Shown here in pieces: positions 39,300 through 48,947 of a DNA stretch of 64,000 nt. Below the pieces are notes generated by a model, which saw nothing but the letters and a program-made list of their open reading frames with translations, was not told where the DNA came from and made no database searches. The stretch is taken from NCBI GenBank assembly GCA_022846635.1, contig AP025685.1:620001-684000 (forward strand), written 5' to 3'. Made by a program: the position numbers and the translations under genes. Within the stretch, counting starts at the first letter, position 1, and every line of letters starts with the position of its first letter. Origin of the DNA: Salmonella enterica subsp. enterica serovar Choleraesuis. GTDB lineage: Bacteria > Pseudomonadota > Gammaproteobacteria > Enterobacterales > Enterobacteriaceae.

Positions 39300-39962
39300 T
39301 TACTCCAGCGAGGCCAGCGCCAGGCGCAGACCGAATCCCAGGAACAGCAAACCCACGCCGACGGTGGCTGAGTTCGCCAGCCGCCGCTTGCGCGCGAACC
39401 ATGCGGCCAGTGAGGTGCCAGTGAAAATCAGGAAGGTGAGGTAGCTAAAGCTACAAACCTGCACCGTCAGCCCCAGAATTAAAAATGGCAGCATCGGATG
39501 CGGATAACCCGGCGCGACAAACTGAATAAAGAACGCCACAAAGAACAGAATGGCTTTTGGGTTCGACAGGCTCAGTAACAGCGCTTTACGGAAGGGCGCT
39601 TTGCTGACCGGTTTGGGCGGCGGAGTGGGGGATACTTCCGTCAGAGTGGGATTACGGCGTTTTTGCCACACTCCTTTCAGCATTGAAAAGCCGAGGTAGC
39701 ACAGATACACCGCGCCCAGGCTCTTAACAATCAAAAATAGCAGCGGCCAGGTTTTTAGCAGCGAGGCTACGCCTAGCGCCGAAAGCGTCATCAAAATAGC
39801 ATCGCCGACAAACACTCCACAGGCCGCCTGATAGCCGCGCGCTACGCCACTGCGGGCGGCGGTGGTCAGCACGTAGATAGAATTAGGGCCGGGCAGCAGG
39901 ATGATGCCGAGCGTTGCGACGAAATAAGTCCAGTAATTTACGACGCCTAAAGATTCAAACAT
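39300..39962 (-). CDS. leuE: LeuE-like leucine exporter (LysE/RhtB family)
   Basis: A 220-residue inner-membrane exporter of the LysE/RhtB family with about six hydrophobic segments. The family signature is seen in LGIILLPGPNSIYVLTTAAR and in LSNPKAILFFVAFFIQFV. The N-terminus MFESLGVVNYWTYFVATLG resembles E. coli LeuE (YeaS), which exports leucine and related amino acids. A Pro-rich cytoplasmic loop (TPPPKPVSK) follows the third segment. A GCTGGC/GCCAGC hairpin at 39264-39287 lies just past the stop. Divergent from the dfo cluster across 580 bases. Confidence 0.85.
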   Translation of the reverse strand: MFESLGVVNYWTYFVATLGIILLPGPNSIYVLTTAARSGVARGYQAACGVFVGDAILMTLSALGVASLLKTWPLLFLIVKSLGAVYLCYLGFSMLKGVWQKRRNPTLTEVSPTPPPKPVSKAPFRKALLLSLSNPKAILFFVAFFIQFVAPGYPHPMLPFLILGLTVQVCSFSYLTFLIFTGTSLAAWFARKRRLANSATVGVGLLFLGFGLRLALASLE

Positions 39963-40544
39963 GAGATTCCTTACATGAAAAACAGAGCAACCGCAGACAG
40001 CGGATGCTAATGCTGGCAGGCAGCGAAGCATAACGATGGCTAAAAATAGCGCGCCTGTGGTTCCAGGCCAATACCTACTGAAAACGTGCGGAGAATTTAG
40101 CGTAAAAGTCCGTGACGATAAGGTTTCCCGATAGTTTCTGCGCTCAATTTTCTAGGCGACCAGAAGGCGGGTGCAACAGATAAAACGCAGTAACCCATTA
40201 CTGAGAGCGGGCGACTTTTATTAATTATCCAGCTATCCCCATGATCCCAATCACATTTCAACGGTAATAAAAACTTATCAATAAATTCTTATGGATTTAA
40301 CAATCAATGATAATTATTATCATTAGCACTCTCGTTAAGAGGATTGTTTCGTGAGATAACTTATACCCCTAATCTTTTAGTGGTTGATCGCGCCATAACG
40401 CGGCATTGCCACATTTAGCGTTACTCATCGAGTTCTACGCCATTTCAAATCTACACAAAGCGATCTGATGCCAGACATCAGGCGGACTGCTGTTGCTTTT
40501 ATTTAACGGCAAGGAATTATTTTATCTTTTAAAAGGGTCTCAAC
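39963..40544. other. 580-bp intergenic region upstream of the desferrioxamine genes
   Basis: No gene is supported. The region should hold the leuE promoter at its left and the iron-controlled dfoJ promoter at its right, with a Fur box at 40303-40321. About 220 bases separate the Fur box from dfoJ, so a long leader or a second promoter is likely. Confidence 0.5.
40303..40321. promoter_or_regulatory. Fur box upstream of dfoJ
   Basis: ATCAATGATAATTATTATC matches the Fur consensus at 15 of 19 positions. The palindrome extends to about 40325 (AATGATAAT-TATTATCATT), allowing overlapping Fur dimers. It precedes the siderophore genes, so iron repression is expected. Confidence 0.75.
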
Positions 40545-42101
40545 ATGGTTACTGGCACTCATTCGAACTCCGAATGCGTTTCTCAACCCTCCGCAAGCCA
40601 GCCTCTGGACTGCGCCGGGTTTTTGTTTAATGACCAGCAGCTTGTTTCTTACTCTCGCCAGACTCAGGCGGCCATCGCGCTGGTACTTCAACGTATGGGG
40701 CAGGTCGATAAGCCGTTCAGCGGCATTTTGCCTCATGAGCTGGCCCCCTTGTTTGCCAGCGTCGATCTCGACCAGCCCTTAGGCTCCAGCGCTGAAGCGC
40801 TTGAGGAGCTGAGCAAACTGTGGCTGAAAGACGCGGTGTGGTTCCATCATCCGCGCTATGTCGCGCACCTGAATTGCCCGGTTGCTCTGCCTTCATTGCT
40901 GGCGGAGCAGCTCATGAGCGCAGTTAATAGCTCGGTCGATACCTGGGACCAAAGCGCCGGGGCCACGCTGATTGAACAGAAGGTGATTGACTGGACACTA
41001 CAGCGCCTGGGCTTACCGGAGGGGGCCGACGGTATTTTCACCAGTGGCGGTACTCAGTCTAACCTGATGGCGATGCTGCTGGCGCGTGATAGCTGGTACC
41101 AGCGCCATCACAACGGATACCTGATTAAACAACGCGGACTGCCGCCGGAAGCCGCGAAATGGCGGATCTTCACTTCCGGGTTAAGCCACTTCAGCATCCA
41201 GAAGTCCTGCGCCATCCTGGGCCTGGGCTACGATGCGGTCGTTACCGTCGAGACCGATGAACACTACCGGATGGATGCCGAAAAATTGGCCCAGGCGCTT
41301 CGCCACAGTCGCGAACAGGGGCTGATACCTATCGCCGTTGTCGCTACCGCCGGAACGACCGATTTTGGCAGTATCGACCCCATCACCGACATTGCCTCTT
41401 TGTGCGAGCAGCAACAGCTCTGGCTGCATGTGGATGCGGCTTACGGCTGCGGTTTGCTGGTCTCGCCAACCCAACGCCAGCGTCTGGCAGGCATTGAGCG
41501 CGCCGATTCGGTAACTATCGACTATCACAAATCCTTCTTCCAGACCGTTAGCTGCGGAGCCTTCTTCACGCGGGATGCGCAAAACCTCGGCCACGTGACA
41601 GTGCATGCCGACTACCTCAACCCGCTCAGCGCACAGCAGGAAGGTACGCCGAACCTGGTCAACAAAAGCATTCAAACTACCCGCCGTTTTGACGCGCTGA
41701 AAATGTGGATGACGCTGCGGGTAATGGGATCCGACGTGCTGGGCCAGGGATTTGATGCGCTGCTGGCACTGGCGGAACTGACTCATCAGCGCCTGGCCGA
41801 GCACCCGGAGATCGAGGTATTGCACGCGCCGGAGCTGACGACCCAGGTATTTCGCTTTGTCCCGCAAGAAGAGCTGAGCGCTAGCCAGCTGGATGAGATT
41901 AATGCCCAGATTCGTAAGGCGCTGTTCCGCGATGGCAATGCCGTTGTTGCCGGAACCAAAGTGGCGGGCCGCCAGTATCTCAAATTCACCCTGTTGAATC
42001 CGGCAACCGGAATAGCAGATATCGAACGGGTTATTGCGCTGATAGCGCAAAACGGCAAACGGCTGACCGGGCAGATTAGCCTGCAGGCCACTCCTGCGTG
42101 A
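40545..42101 (+). CDS. dfoJ: Lysine decarboxylase DfoJ of desferrioxamine synthesis
   Basis: DfoJ makes cadaverine, the diamine backbone of ferrioxamines. The 518-residue protein is a group II PLP decarboxylase of the DdcC/glutamate-decarboxylase type. The cofactor lysine is K329 in DYHKSFFQ and D297 in HVDAAYG contacts the ring nitrogen; FTSGGTQSNLMAML binds phosphate. Its stop overlaps the region just before dfoA (11 bases between the stop and the chosen dfoA start). A Fur box lies upstream. It could in principle use ornithine to make putrescine, but the dfo context favours lysine. Confidence 0.92.
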   Translation: MVTGTHSNSECVSQPSASQPLDCAGFLFNDQQLVSYSRQTQAAIALVLQRMGQVDKPFSGILPHELAPLFASVDLDQPLGSSAEALEELSKLWLKDAVWFHHPRYVAHLNCPVALPSLLAEQLMSAVNSSVDTWDQSAGATLIEQKVIDWTLQRLGLPEGADGIFTSGGTQSNLMAMLLARDSWYQRHHNGYLIKQRGLPPEAAKWRIFTSGLSHFSIQKSCAILGLGYDAVVTVETDEHYRMDAEKLAQALRHSREQGLIPIAVVATAGTTDFGSIDPITDIASLCEQQQLWLHVDAAYGCGLLVSPTQRQRLAGIERADSVTIDYHKSFFQTVSCGAFFTRDAQNLGHVTVHADYLNPLSAQQEGTPNLVNKSIQTTRRFDALKMWMTLRVMGSDVLGQGFDALLALAELTHQRLAEHPEIEVLHAPELTTQVFRFVPQEELSASQLDEINAQIRKALFRDGNAVVAGTKVAGRQYLKFTLLNPATGIADIERVIALIAQNGKRLTGQISLQATPA

Positions 42102-42112
42102 GGGATTTCGCA

Positions 42113-43414
42113 ATGAAAGAGACTATCTACGATTTTATCGGTATTGGTATTGGGCCATTTAACTTAGGAATGGCCTGCCTGGCTGAGCCGCTGGAAGGGG
42201 TTAATGGCCTGTTCCTCGATCAGAAAAGCGGCTTTGACTGGCACCCGGGGATGATGCTGGAAAGCTCTCATCTTCAGACCCCTTTTATGGCGGATCTGGT
42301 GACACTGGCTGACCCTACCAGCCGCTATAGCCTGCTCAACTACATGAAGCAGAAAGGAAAAATATATCAGTTCTACATTCGGGAGAACTTTTTCCTGATG
42401 CGCAAAGAGTATAACCAGTACTGCCAGTGGGCCAGCGAACAGCTGAGCAACCTGCGCTGGAATACTCGCGTTGAGAATGTGCGGTGGCTGGCTGAGCGCG
42501 AATGTTACGAAGTGCATAGCGTTGACACTAAAACCGGTCAGGGTCTTAGTCTGCTGACCCGTCGGCTGGTGCTGGGCACCGGGCCGGTAGCCTGGATGCC
42601 GGAGTGCTGCCGCCCGCTGCGCGACCGGCTGGTGCACTCCAGCCAGTATCTGGCAAATAAAGAGCGGCTACAGAAGCAAAGTTCGGTCACGGTGCTGGGC
42701 AGCGGCCAGAGTGCAGCGGAGATTTTTTACGACCTGCTAAGCGATATTGATAAACATAACTATCGCCTGAGCTGGATAACCCGCGCGCCGCGTTTCTTCC
42801 CGCTGGAATACACCAAACTGACGCTGGAGATGACCTCTCCTGAGTGGGTGGACTACTTCCATGCGCTGCCTGCGGAAAAACGCGATGCCATCAATGCGAC
42901 CCAGAAAGGATTGTATAAAGGTATCAATAGCAGCCTGATTAACGATATCTACGATTTGCTGTACGTGAAGCGCCTGGATGGCGAGCTGGACGTACACATG
43001 TTTACCCACTCGGCGCTGACCGGACTGAGCGCGATGCCGGACGGTCAGCTCAGGCTAACCCTGCACCAGGACGAACAGGGCGAAAGCTACACCCGCAATA
43101 CCGAAGGTCTGGTCATGGCGACCGGCTACCACTATCAGCCGCCGATGTTTATTGAGGGCATTAGCTCTCGCCTGCGTTGGGATGATAAAGGCCGCTATGA
43201 CGTACAGCGCAATTACAGCATCGACCGCAGCAATACGATATTTGTCCAGAACGCCGAGCTGCACACCCACGGTTTCGTCACGCCGGACCTCGGCATGGCC
43301 TGCTACCGCAACTCAATGATCCTGCGGGAAATCGCGGGACGTGAAGTGTATCCGGTGGAGCAGCGTATCGCCTTCCAAACCTTCCCGGCACAATCGGAGA
43401 GCCGCTATGAATAA
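42113..43414 (+). CDS. dfoA: Cadaverine N-monooxygenase DfoA
   Basis: A 433-residue flavin-dependent N-hydroxylase of the IucD/SidA family. It hydroxylates cadaverine to N-hydroxycadaverine. The FAD fold is GIGIGPFNLG near residue 8, the NADPH site is VLGSGQSAAEIFYDLL near residue 195, and the C-terminal ATGYHYQPP motif is present. GAGGGA seven bases before the ATG at 42113 supports that start; a GTG overlapping the dfoJ stop is possible but less likely. It overlaps dfoC by eight bases. Confidence 0.94.
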   Translation: MKETIYDFIGIGIGPFNLGMACLAEPLEGVNGLFLDQKSGFDWHPGMMLESSHLQTPFMADLVTLADPTSRYSLLNYMKQKGKIYQFYIRENFFLMRKEYNQYCQWASEQLSNLRWNTRVENVRWLAERECYEVHSVDTKTGQGLSLLTRRLVLGTGPVAWMPECCRPLRDRLVHSSQYLANKERLQKQSSVTVLGSGQSAAEIFYDLLSDIDKHNYRLSWITRAPRFFPLEYTKLTLEMTSPEWVDYFHALPAEKRDAINATQKGLYKGINSSLINDIYDLLYVKRLDGELDVHMFTHSALTGLSAMPDGQLRLTLHQDEQGESYTRNTEGLVMATGYHYQPPMFIEGISSRLRWDDKGRYDVQRNYSIDRSNTIFVQNAELHTHGFVTPDLGMACYRNSMILREIAGREVYPVEQRIAFQTFPAQSESRYE

Positions 43415-45764
43415 CGTACTTTATTCCTGCGCCCGGCCAGCCGGGCTGTTCACGCTACGCCCATGGCAGCCCGAAGATGCCGCCATGGTGCACGGCTGGG
43501 TTACTCAGCCTTACGCCAGCTTTTGGGGCATGGGTCAGCAGAGCGAGGAGCAGGTCGCCGGGTTTTATAACAACCTCACCGCCGGTAACCCCAATGCCAC
43601 GCTTATCGGCTGCTGCGATGGCCAGCCGGTCTTTTTGATGGAGTTCTATCGGGCAGCCGATGACGAGGTCGGCAAATTTTATCCTGCTGCCGCCGATGAT
43701 TACGGCATGCACCTGCTGCTGGCCCCGCCCGAAAAGCCACGGGCTCAGTTCAGCTGGCAGGTGTTCTGCACCGTAATGGACTACATGTTCAGCCTGCCGC
43801 AGGTGGCCAGGGTGGTGGTGGAGCCAGATGCCCGCAACCATAAAATCCACCGCCTCAATAAGCGGGCCGGATTCCGCTATCAGCACACTATCGATATGGG
43901 CCACAAAACCGCCTGGCTCGCCTTTTGTCAGCGCGAGGACTATCAGAAAGCGCTTTTTCAGGAAACGTTAACCATGAACAACAGCTCCGCACTTCTTCAC
44001 GGCCAGCACCTGCATGGCGAACACTGGACGACGGCCAACCGCCTGCTGGTGCGTAAGGCTATTGCCGAATTCGCCCACGAAAAACTGCTCGCCCCCCAAT
44101 TACAAAGCGACGGCAGCTGGCTGCTGGCCGTGCCGGAAGGTGAGGCAGTGTATACCTTCCGCGCCCGCCGCCTGGCGCTTGACCACTGGTCAGTAGATGC
44201 CAGCTCGCTCGCTAAAAGTGAGAACGGCCAGCCGCTGGCGCTGGATGCTCTGCAATTTATCGTCGAGTTTTATCAGCAGGTCGGTATCCCTGACAACATG
44301 CTGGCGACATATATGGAAGAGATCTCCAGCACTTTATGCAGCAGTGTTTACAAGTTGCAGAAAGGCAATCCGGACAGCCAGGCCCTGGTGCATGCTGATT
44401 TCCAGACCGTAGAGGCTTCAATGACCGAAGGGCACCCTTGCTTTGTGGCGAACAACGGGCGCATTGGTTTTGATGCCCGCGACTATCTGGCCTATGCGCC
44501 GGAAGCCGCGACTCCAGTACGCCTTATTTGGGTGGCGGTGCATCGCCGCAACGCGCATTTCGCCAGCCTCGATGAGCTGAGCTACCAGACGCTGATGTGC
44601 GAGGAGCTGGGCCAGCACACGATTGATAACTGGAACGCACGTCTAATGGAGCAGGGGCTGGAGCCGCAGGATTACCTGCTGATGCCGGTACATCCATGGC
44701 AGTGGTACAACAAACTGCTGACAGTCTTCGCCGCCGATATCGCCAGCCGCGATATTGTCTGGCTGGGTGAGGGGGATGATAGCTATCAGGCCCAGCAGTC
44801 AATCCGCACTTTCTTCAACCATAGCCAGCCGCAGAAACGCTACGTTAAAACGGCACTGTCGGTACTCAACATGGGCTTTATGCGCGGTCTGTCGCCTTAT
44901 TACATGGCGACCACTCCGGCAGTCAACCAGTGGCTGGAAGGCGTGGTAAATAACGACGAGTGGCTGCAACAGTGCGACTTCCGCATCCTGCGTGAAGTCG
45001 CAGCCATCGGTTATCACAACCGTTATTACGAACGCGCGCTGAAGGGCGATTCAGCCTACAAAAAAATGTTCGCTGCGCTGTGGCGTGACAACCCGGTTGC
45101 CCGACTACAGCCGGGGCAGCGCCTGATGACCATGGCATCGCTGCTGCATATCGATCACCATAATCAACCGCTGCTTCCGGCGCTGATTAAAGATTCGGGC
45201 CTGGAGCCGCAGGCGTGGATCGATAGCTATCTGAATTGCTACCTCAGCCCGCTGCTACACTGCTTCTATAAGCACGACCTGGTGTTTATGCCACACGGCG
45301 AGAACCTGATTCTGCTGTTTGAAAACAATGTGCCGGTCAGCGCCTATATGAAAGATATCGGCGAGGAGATAGCGGTACTCAATCCGGATGCGGTGCTGCC
45401 GGAAAAAGCCCAGCGTCTGGCGGTGGATGTGCCGGAATCGCTGAAAATTCTGTCGCTGTTTACCGATGTGTTTGACTGCATCTTCCGCTTTATCAGCGCC
45501 ATTTTGGATGACAGCGACACCATGACTCAGGAGCAATTTTGGGAACGCGTGGCGGCGTGTATCACCCGCTATCAGCAGGCTCACCCGCAGATGGCCGCGA
45601 AGTTTGAACGCTACGATATGTTTGCACCTTCATTCCAGCTGTCGTGCCTGAACCGCCTGCAACTGGCTAACAACCAGCAGATGGTCAACCTGGCCGATCC
45701 TGCCGGGGCACTGAAATTTGCTGGTGAGCTGGAGAACCCGGTTGCGGCATGGAAGAATCGCTAA
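43407..45764 (+). CDS. dfoC: DfoC, acyltransferase-NIS synthetase fusion for desferrioxamine assembly
   Basis: A 785-residue two-domain enzyme. Residues 1 to about 188 form a GNAT-like acyltransferase (LRPWQPEDAAMVHGWV; VVVEPDARNHKIHRLNKRAG) that should succinylate or acetylate N-hydroxycadaverine. Residues about 190-785 form an IucA/IucC-type NIS synthetase (HPWQW near 429, MPHGENLILLFENNV near 630) that condenses the units to ferrioxamine. The same fusion is known in Erwinia and Pantoea DfoC. The gene overlaps dfoA by eight bases. A ribosome-binding site and ATG occur exactly at the domain boundary (43974). A terminator follows the gene. Confidence 0.94.
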   Translation: MNNVLYSCARPAGLFTLRPWQPEDAAMVHGWVTQPYASFWGMGQQSEEQVAGFYNNLTAGNPNATLIGCCDGQPVFLMEFYRAADDEVGKFYPAAADDYGMHLLLAPPEKPRAQFSWQVFCTVMDYMFSLPQVARVVVEPDARNHKIHRLNKRAGFRYQHTIDMGHKTAWLAFCQREDYQKALFQETLTMNNSSALLHGQHLHGEHWTTANRLLVRKAIAEFAHEKLLAPQLQSDGSWLLAVPEGEAVYTFRARRLALDHWSVDASSLAKSENGQPLALDALQFIVEFYQQVGIPDNMLATYMEEISSTLCSSVYKLQKGNPDSQALVHADFQTVEASMTEGHPCFVANNGRIGFDARDYLAYAPEAATPVRLIWVAVHRRNAHFASLDELSYQTLMCEELGQHTIDNWNARLMEQGLEPQDYLLMPVHPWQWYNKLLTVFAADIASRDIVWLGEGDDSYQAQQSIRTFFNHSQPQKRYVKTALSVLNMGFMRGLSPYYMATTPAVNQWLEGVVNNDEWLQQCDFRILREVAAIGYHNRYYERALKGDSAYKKMFAALWRDNPVARLQPGQRLMTMASLLHIDHHNQPLLPALIKDSGLEPQAWIDSYLNCYLSPLLHCFYKHDLVFMPHGENLILLFENNVPVSAYMKDIGEEIAVLNPDAVLPEKAQRLAVDVPESLKILSLFTDVFDCIFRFISAILDDSDTMTQEQFWERVAACITRYQQAHPQMAAKFERYDMFAPSFQLSCLNRLQLANNQQMVNLADPAGALKFAGELENPVAAWKNR

Positions 45765-45833
45765 GCGCCGACAGATGCGCCTGGCTTAAACCGGCGGCCC
45801 GCTGCGGCGGGGCCGGTAATAAATACGCTATAC

Positions 45834-45859
45834 GCGGCCCGGTAACGGCCGCTTTTTTT
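45834..45859 (+). terminator. Intrinsic terminator between dfoC and dfoS
   Basis: GCGGCC/GGCCGC with a seven-base loop is followed directly by seven T residues. It lies 14 bases before the dfoS start codon. It should end the dfoJAC transcript or attenuate entry into dfoS. Confidence 0.75.
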
Positions 45860-45873
45860 CATCATGGTTCTGG

Positions 45874-47115
45874 ATGCATGACATGTCGGTGTTTACGCCT
45901 GTTTCAAGGCTGTCCTGGCGGCAGCTGGTTTTTCCTTTTTCACTGGTGTTATTCGAATTCACTACCTATATCGCTCACGATATGGTTCAGCCTGGAATGC
46001 TACTGGTCACGGGGGAGTTTGGCGTCGGGCCAGAGTGGGTATCGGCCTCGCTGACGGCTTATCTGATGGGCGGTATTTTGCTGCAATGGCTGCTCGGCCC
46101 GTTGTCTGATAAGACCGGACGCCGTCCGGTGCTGCTGGCGGGCGTGGCTTTATTTGCTCTGGCCTGCGGGCTGACCCATTGGGCGGCAACCATCGAGCAG
46201 TTTGTCGGGCTGCGGTTTGTGCAGGGCATAAGTCTGTGCTTTATCGGCGCGGTCGGTTACGCCGCCATTCAGGAGGCGTTTGATGAGACCCGCAGCGTAA
46301 GGATTATGGCGCTAATGGCGAATGTGGCGCTGCTTGCTCCCCTGGTGGGGCCGCTGGCCGGGGCCGCTCTGCTGTCGGTCACTTCGTGGCGCACAATGTT
46401 CTGGGTCTTTGCCGCGCTGTCGGTGATTTCATTTATTGGCCTGTGGCGGGCGATGCCGGAAACCGCAGGCGACCGGCAGGTTTCCATCCGAATCTCTTCT
46501 CTGGCTCGAGGATACTGGCGTCTGCTGGGCGATCGTCAGGTGCTATCCGGCTCACTGGCAATCGGCCTGGCGGCGGTACCGGTACTGGCCTGGGTGGCGC
46601 TGGCTCCGGTGATTTTGATTCATGACCAGGGCATGTCGCGTATGGACTACGCCCTGCTGCAACTGCCGGTATTCCTGGCGATGATTGGCGGTAACCTGAC
46701 GCTTAGCTACCTGGCAGGGCGGGTCACTATCGAGCAGCCCCTGCGCTTCGGGGCATGGCCGCTCTGTTTTGGATTGCTTCTGGTGCCGTTAGGTCTGCTA
46801 ACCGGTAGCCACCAGGTGCTATGGCTGGTGACCGGGCTGAGCATCTACGCTTTTGGGTCCGGGATGGTAAACGCCGGGCTATACCGCCTGACGCTGTTTT
46901 CCAGTAGTGAAGGGAAAGGGCTGGTGGCGGCGTTGCTGGGTATGCTGAGTATCCTGGTATTTGCGGTCGGTATAGAGCTGGCGAAGTTTGTCTGGTTTAA
47001 CGCATCAATGATGGGATTCAGCCTGGTCAATCTGGCGAGCGGCGCGCTGTGGTTGGTATTGGTGGTCGGTTTTCTGAGGGAATATGCCCGGCGCAGCCGG
47101 GTAACGCCGCTCTAA
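45874..47115 (+). CDS. dfoS: DfoS-type MFS siderophore exporter
   Basis: A 413-residue major-facilitator transporter with about 12 hydrophobic segments. The loop 2-3 signature is GPLSDKTGRRPVLLAG, and the segment LAPLVGPLAGAALLSVTSWR is typical of the Bcr/CflA drug-resistance branch. Placed directly after dfoJAC, it most likely exports ferrioxamine, as proposed for dfoS of Pantoea. Two ATGs, at 45874 and 45883, are both possible; neither has a strong ribosome-binding site. A terminator sits immediately upstream. Confidence 0.88.
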   Translation: MHDMSVFTPVSRLSWRQLVFPFSLVLFEFTTYIAHDMVQPGMLLVTGEFGVGPEWVSASLTAYLMGGILLQWLLGPLSDKTGRRPVLLAGVALFALACGLTHWAATIEQFVGLRFVQGISLCFIGAVGYAAIQEAFDETRSVRIMALMANVALLAPLVGPLAGAALLSVTSWRTMFWVFAALSVISFIGLWRAMPETAGDRQVSIRISSLARGYWRLLGDRQVLSGSLAIGLAAVPVLAWVALAPVILIHDQGMSRMDYALLQLPVFLAMIGGNLTLSYLAGRVTIEQPLRFGAWPLCFGLLLVPLGLLTGSHQVLWLVTGLSIYAFGSGMVNAGLYRLTLFSSSEGKGLVAALLGMLSILVFAVGIELAKFVWFNASMMGFSLVNLASGALWLVLVVGFLREYARRSRVTPL

Positions 47116-47147
47116 AGGTGCGTTGATTACTCCATCCGGTCGCATAT

Positions 47148-47169
47148 CGGGGCGGCAAACGTCGCCCCG
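47148..47169 (+). terminator. Weak terminator-like hairpin after dfoS
   Basis: CGGGGCG and CGCCCCG form a 7-bp stem with an eight-base loop about 30 bases past the dfoS stop. The following sequence has only scattered T residues. Confidence 0.4.
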
Positions 47170-47320
47170 TTGCCTGTTAATTGTTCACTTTATTGATTTG
47201 CATTCCCGCCGTAAAAGTTCGTCCGTGATACAACATGCGAATTCTGGTGCTAAAAGTGAGCACTCCGCGCCAGAATTCCTTTTAAACCCGTAGGGTTACT
47301 TCACAGGATGAAAATACGGT

Positions 47321-48793
47321 ATGGATAAACTGACTCCGCTTAAGCCCATTCCTGCACTGATTTCCATCGCGATTGGTCTCATCATCTGGTTCATTATTCC
47401 CGTACCCCAGGGCGTTACTCCCAACGCCTGGCATTTGCTGGCGCTGTTTGTGGCGACGATCGCGGCCATTATCGGTAAGGTGCTGCCAATTGGCGCGGTG
47501 GCAATGATAGCGATTGCGCTGGTGGCATTAACCGGCGTGACCAACCCAGGGAATCCTTCGGCGGCGCTGAATGATGCCCTAAGCGGTTTCTCCAACCAGC
47601 TTATTTGGCTTATCGGGATCTCTATTATGGTGTCGCAAAGCCTTAACCGTACCGGGCTGGGCGCACGCATTGGCTATTACTTTATTTCACTGTTTGGCCG
47701 TAAAACGCTGGGGATAGCCTATGCGCTGGCGCTGGCCGAAACCACGCTGGCACCGGTAACACCCAGCAATACCGCGCGCGGCGGCGGGATTATCCACCCC
47801 ATTATGCGCTCCATCGCCGATAGCTTTGATTCCCGGCCCGAAAACGGTTCGGCGGGAAAAATCGGTCGCTACCTGGCGCTGGTTAACTACAACATTAATC
47901 CGATAACGTCGGCGATGTTTATCACGGCGACTGCGCCCAACCCGCTAATTGTGAGCCTGCTGGCCAAAGATACTCACGCTAAGTTTGAACTTAGCTGGTC
48001 GGCCTGGGCATTGGCGGCGCTGGTTCCAGCGCTGCTGTCGCTCATTGTGATGCCGCTGGTTATCTACTGGCTCTATCCGCCTGAGATTAAACACACGCCA
48101 GATGCTCCAGAGTTCGCTCGCAGCAGGCTTCGTGAACTGGGCCCGATTACCCAGCCTGAAAAGATAACGCTGGCTGTATTTGTCCTGCTGTTACTGATGT
48201 GGGCCGGCGTACCGGAGTTGGTTTTGGGCGCATCGTGGGCAGTTAACCCGACGACCGCGGCCTTTATCGGTCTGGCATTGCTGCTTGCCAGCGGGGTATT
48301 GAGCTGGGATTCGCTGCTCGCATGCAAAGGGGCGTGGGACACCGTGACCTGGTTTGCCGCCCTGGTAATGATGGCGACCTGGCTCGGCAAGCTGGGGCTG
48401 GTCGGGTGGCTGTCGCAAACGGTAGGAGCCGGAATCGACCATATTGGTCTGGGGTGGGCGGGCGGCGCGCTGCTGCTGGTACTGGTCTATGTTTACTCGC
48501 ACTATCTGTTCGCCAGTACCACGGCGCATATTACCGCGATGTTCGCCGCATTCTTTGCCGCTGGCCTTGCGTTAGGGGCACCGCCCGCGCTACTGGGCCT
48601 GGTGCTGGCTTTCTCCTCGTCGCTGATGATGTCGCTGACTCATTACGGTACCGGCACCGCGCCGATTATTTTCGGTTCAGGTTATGTCACGCTGGGCGAA
48701 TGGTGGAAAACCGGATTGATAATCAGCGTGATCAATCTGATTATCTGGATAGGTGCCGGGGGCCTGTGGTGGAAACTGCTGGGATATTGGTAA
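47321..48793 (+). CDS. DASS-family (SLC13) anion:Na+/dicarboxylate transporter
   Basis: A 490-residue polytopic protein of the divalent anion:sodium symporter family, related to CitT, TtdT and YbhI. Two pseudo-repeat substrate motifs are visible: LAPVTPSNTARGGGIIHPIM in the first half and YSHYLFASTTAHITAM in the second. The C-terminal half also has THYGTGTAPI. The substrate is probably a di- or tricarboxylate but cannot be named. A LysR gene follows on the same strand and a divergently read catabolic set converges on it, so all may be one regulon. Confidence 0.88.
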   Translation: MDKLTPLKPIPALISIAIGLIIWFIIPVPQGVTPNAWHLLALFVATIAAIIGKVLPIGAVAMIAIALVALTGVTNPGNPSAALNDALSGFSNQLIWLIGISIMVSQSLNRTGLGARIGYYFISLFGRKTLGIAYALALAETTLAPVTPSNTARGGGIIHPIMRSIADSFDSRPENGSAGKIGRYLALVNYNINPITSAMFITATAPNPLIVSLLAKDTHAKFELSWSAWALAALVPALLSLIVMPLVIYWLYPPEIKHTPDAPEFARSRLRELGPITQPEKITLAVFVLLLLMWAGVPELVLGASWAVNPTTAAFIGLALLLASGVLSWDSLLACKGAWDTVTWFAALVMMATWLGKLGLVGWLSQTVGAGIDHIGLGWAGGALLLVLVYVYSHYLFASTTAHITAMFAAFFAAGLALGAPPALLGLVLAFSSSLMMSLTHYGTGTAPIIFGSGYVTLGEWWKTGLIISVINLIIWIGAGGLWWKLLGYW

Positions 48794-48947
48794 ATCGGTA
48801 ACTGAAATTCCGGGTATTGGTATTTGTTATTTCTAAGTTGCAAATGTGTGAAGTATGTTGTGGGAAAAAGCTTCAAATTGCCCGCTTTTCGCCGTCAAAT
48901 GGGAGCTGTCACTTTGTCTGGCTTTAACCCGCAATGAGAAATCACCG

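Noticed and set aside
41181-42113. A 310-codon frame antisense to dfoJ
   Set aside because: It is a shadow of the decarboxylase gene; no features of a real protein.
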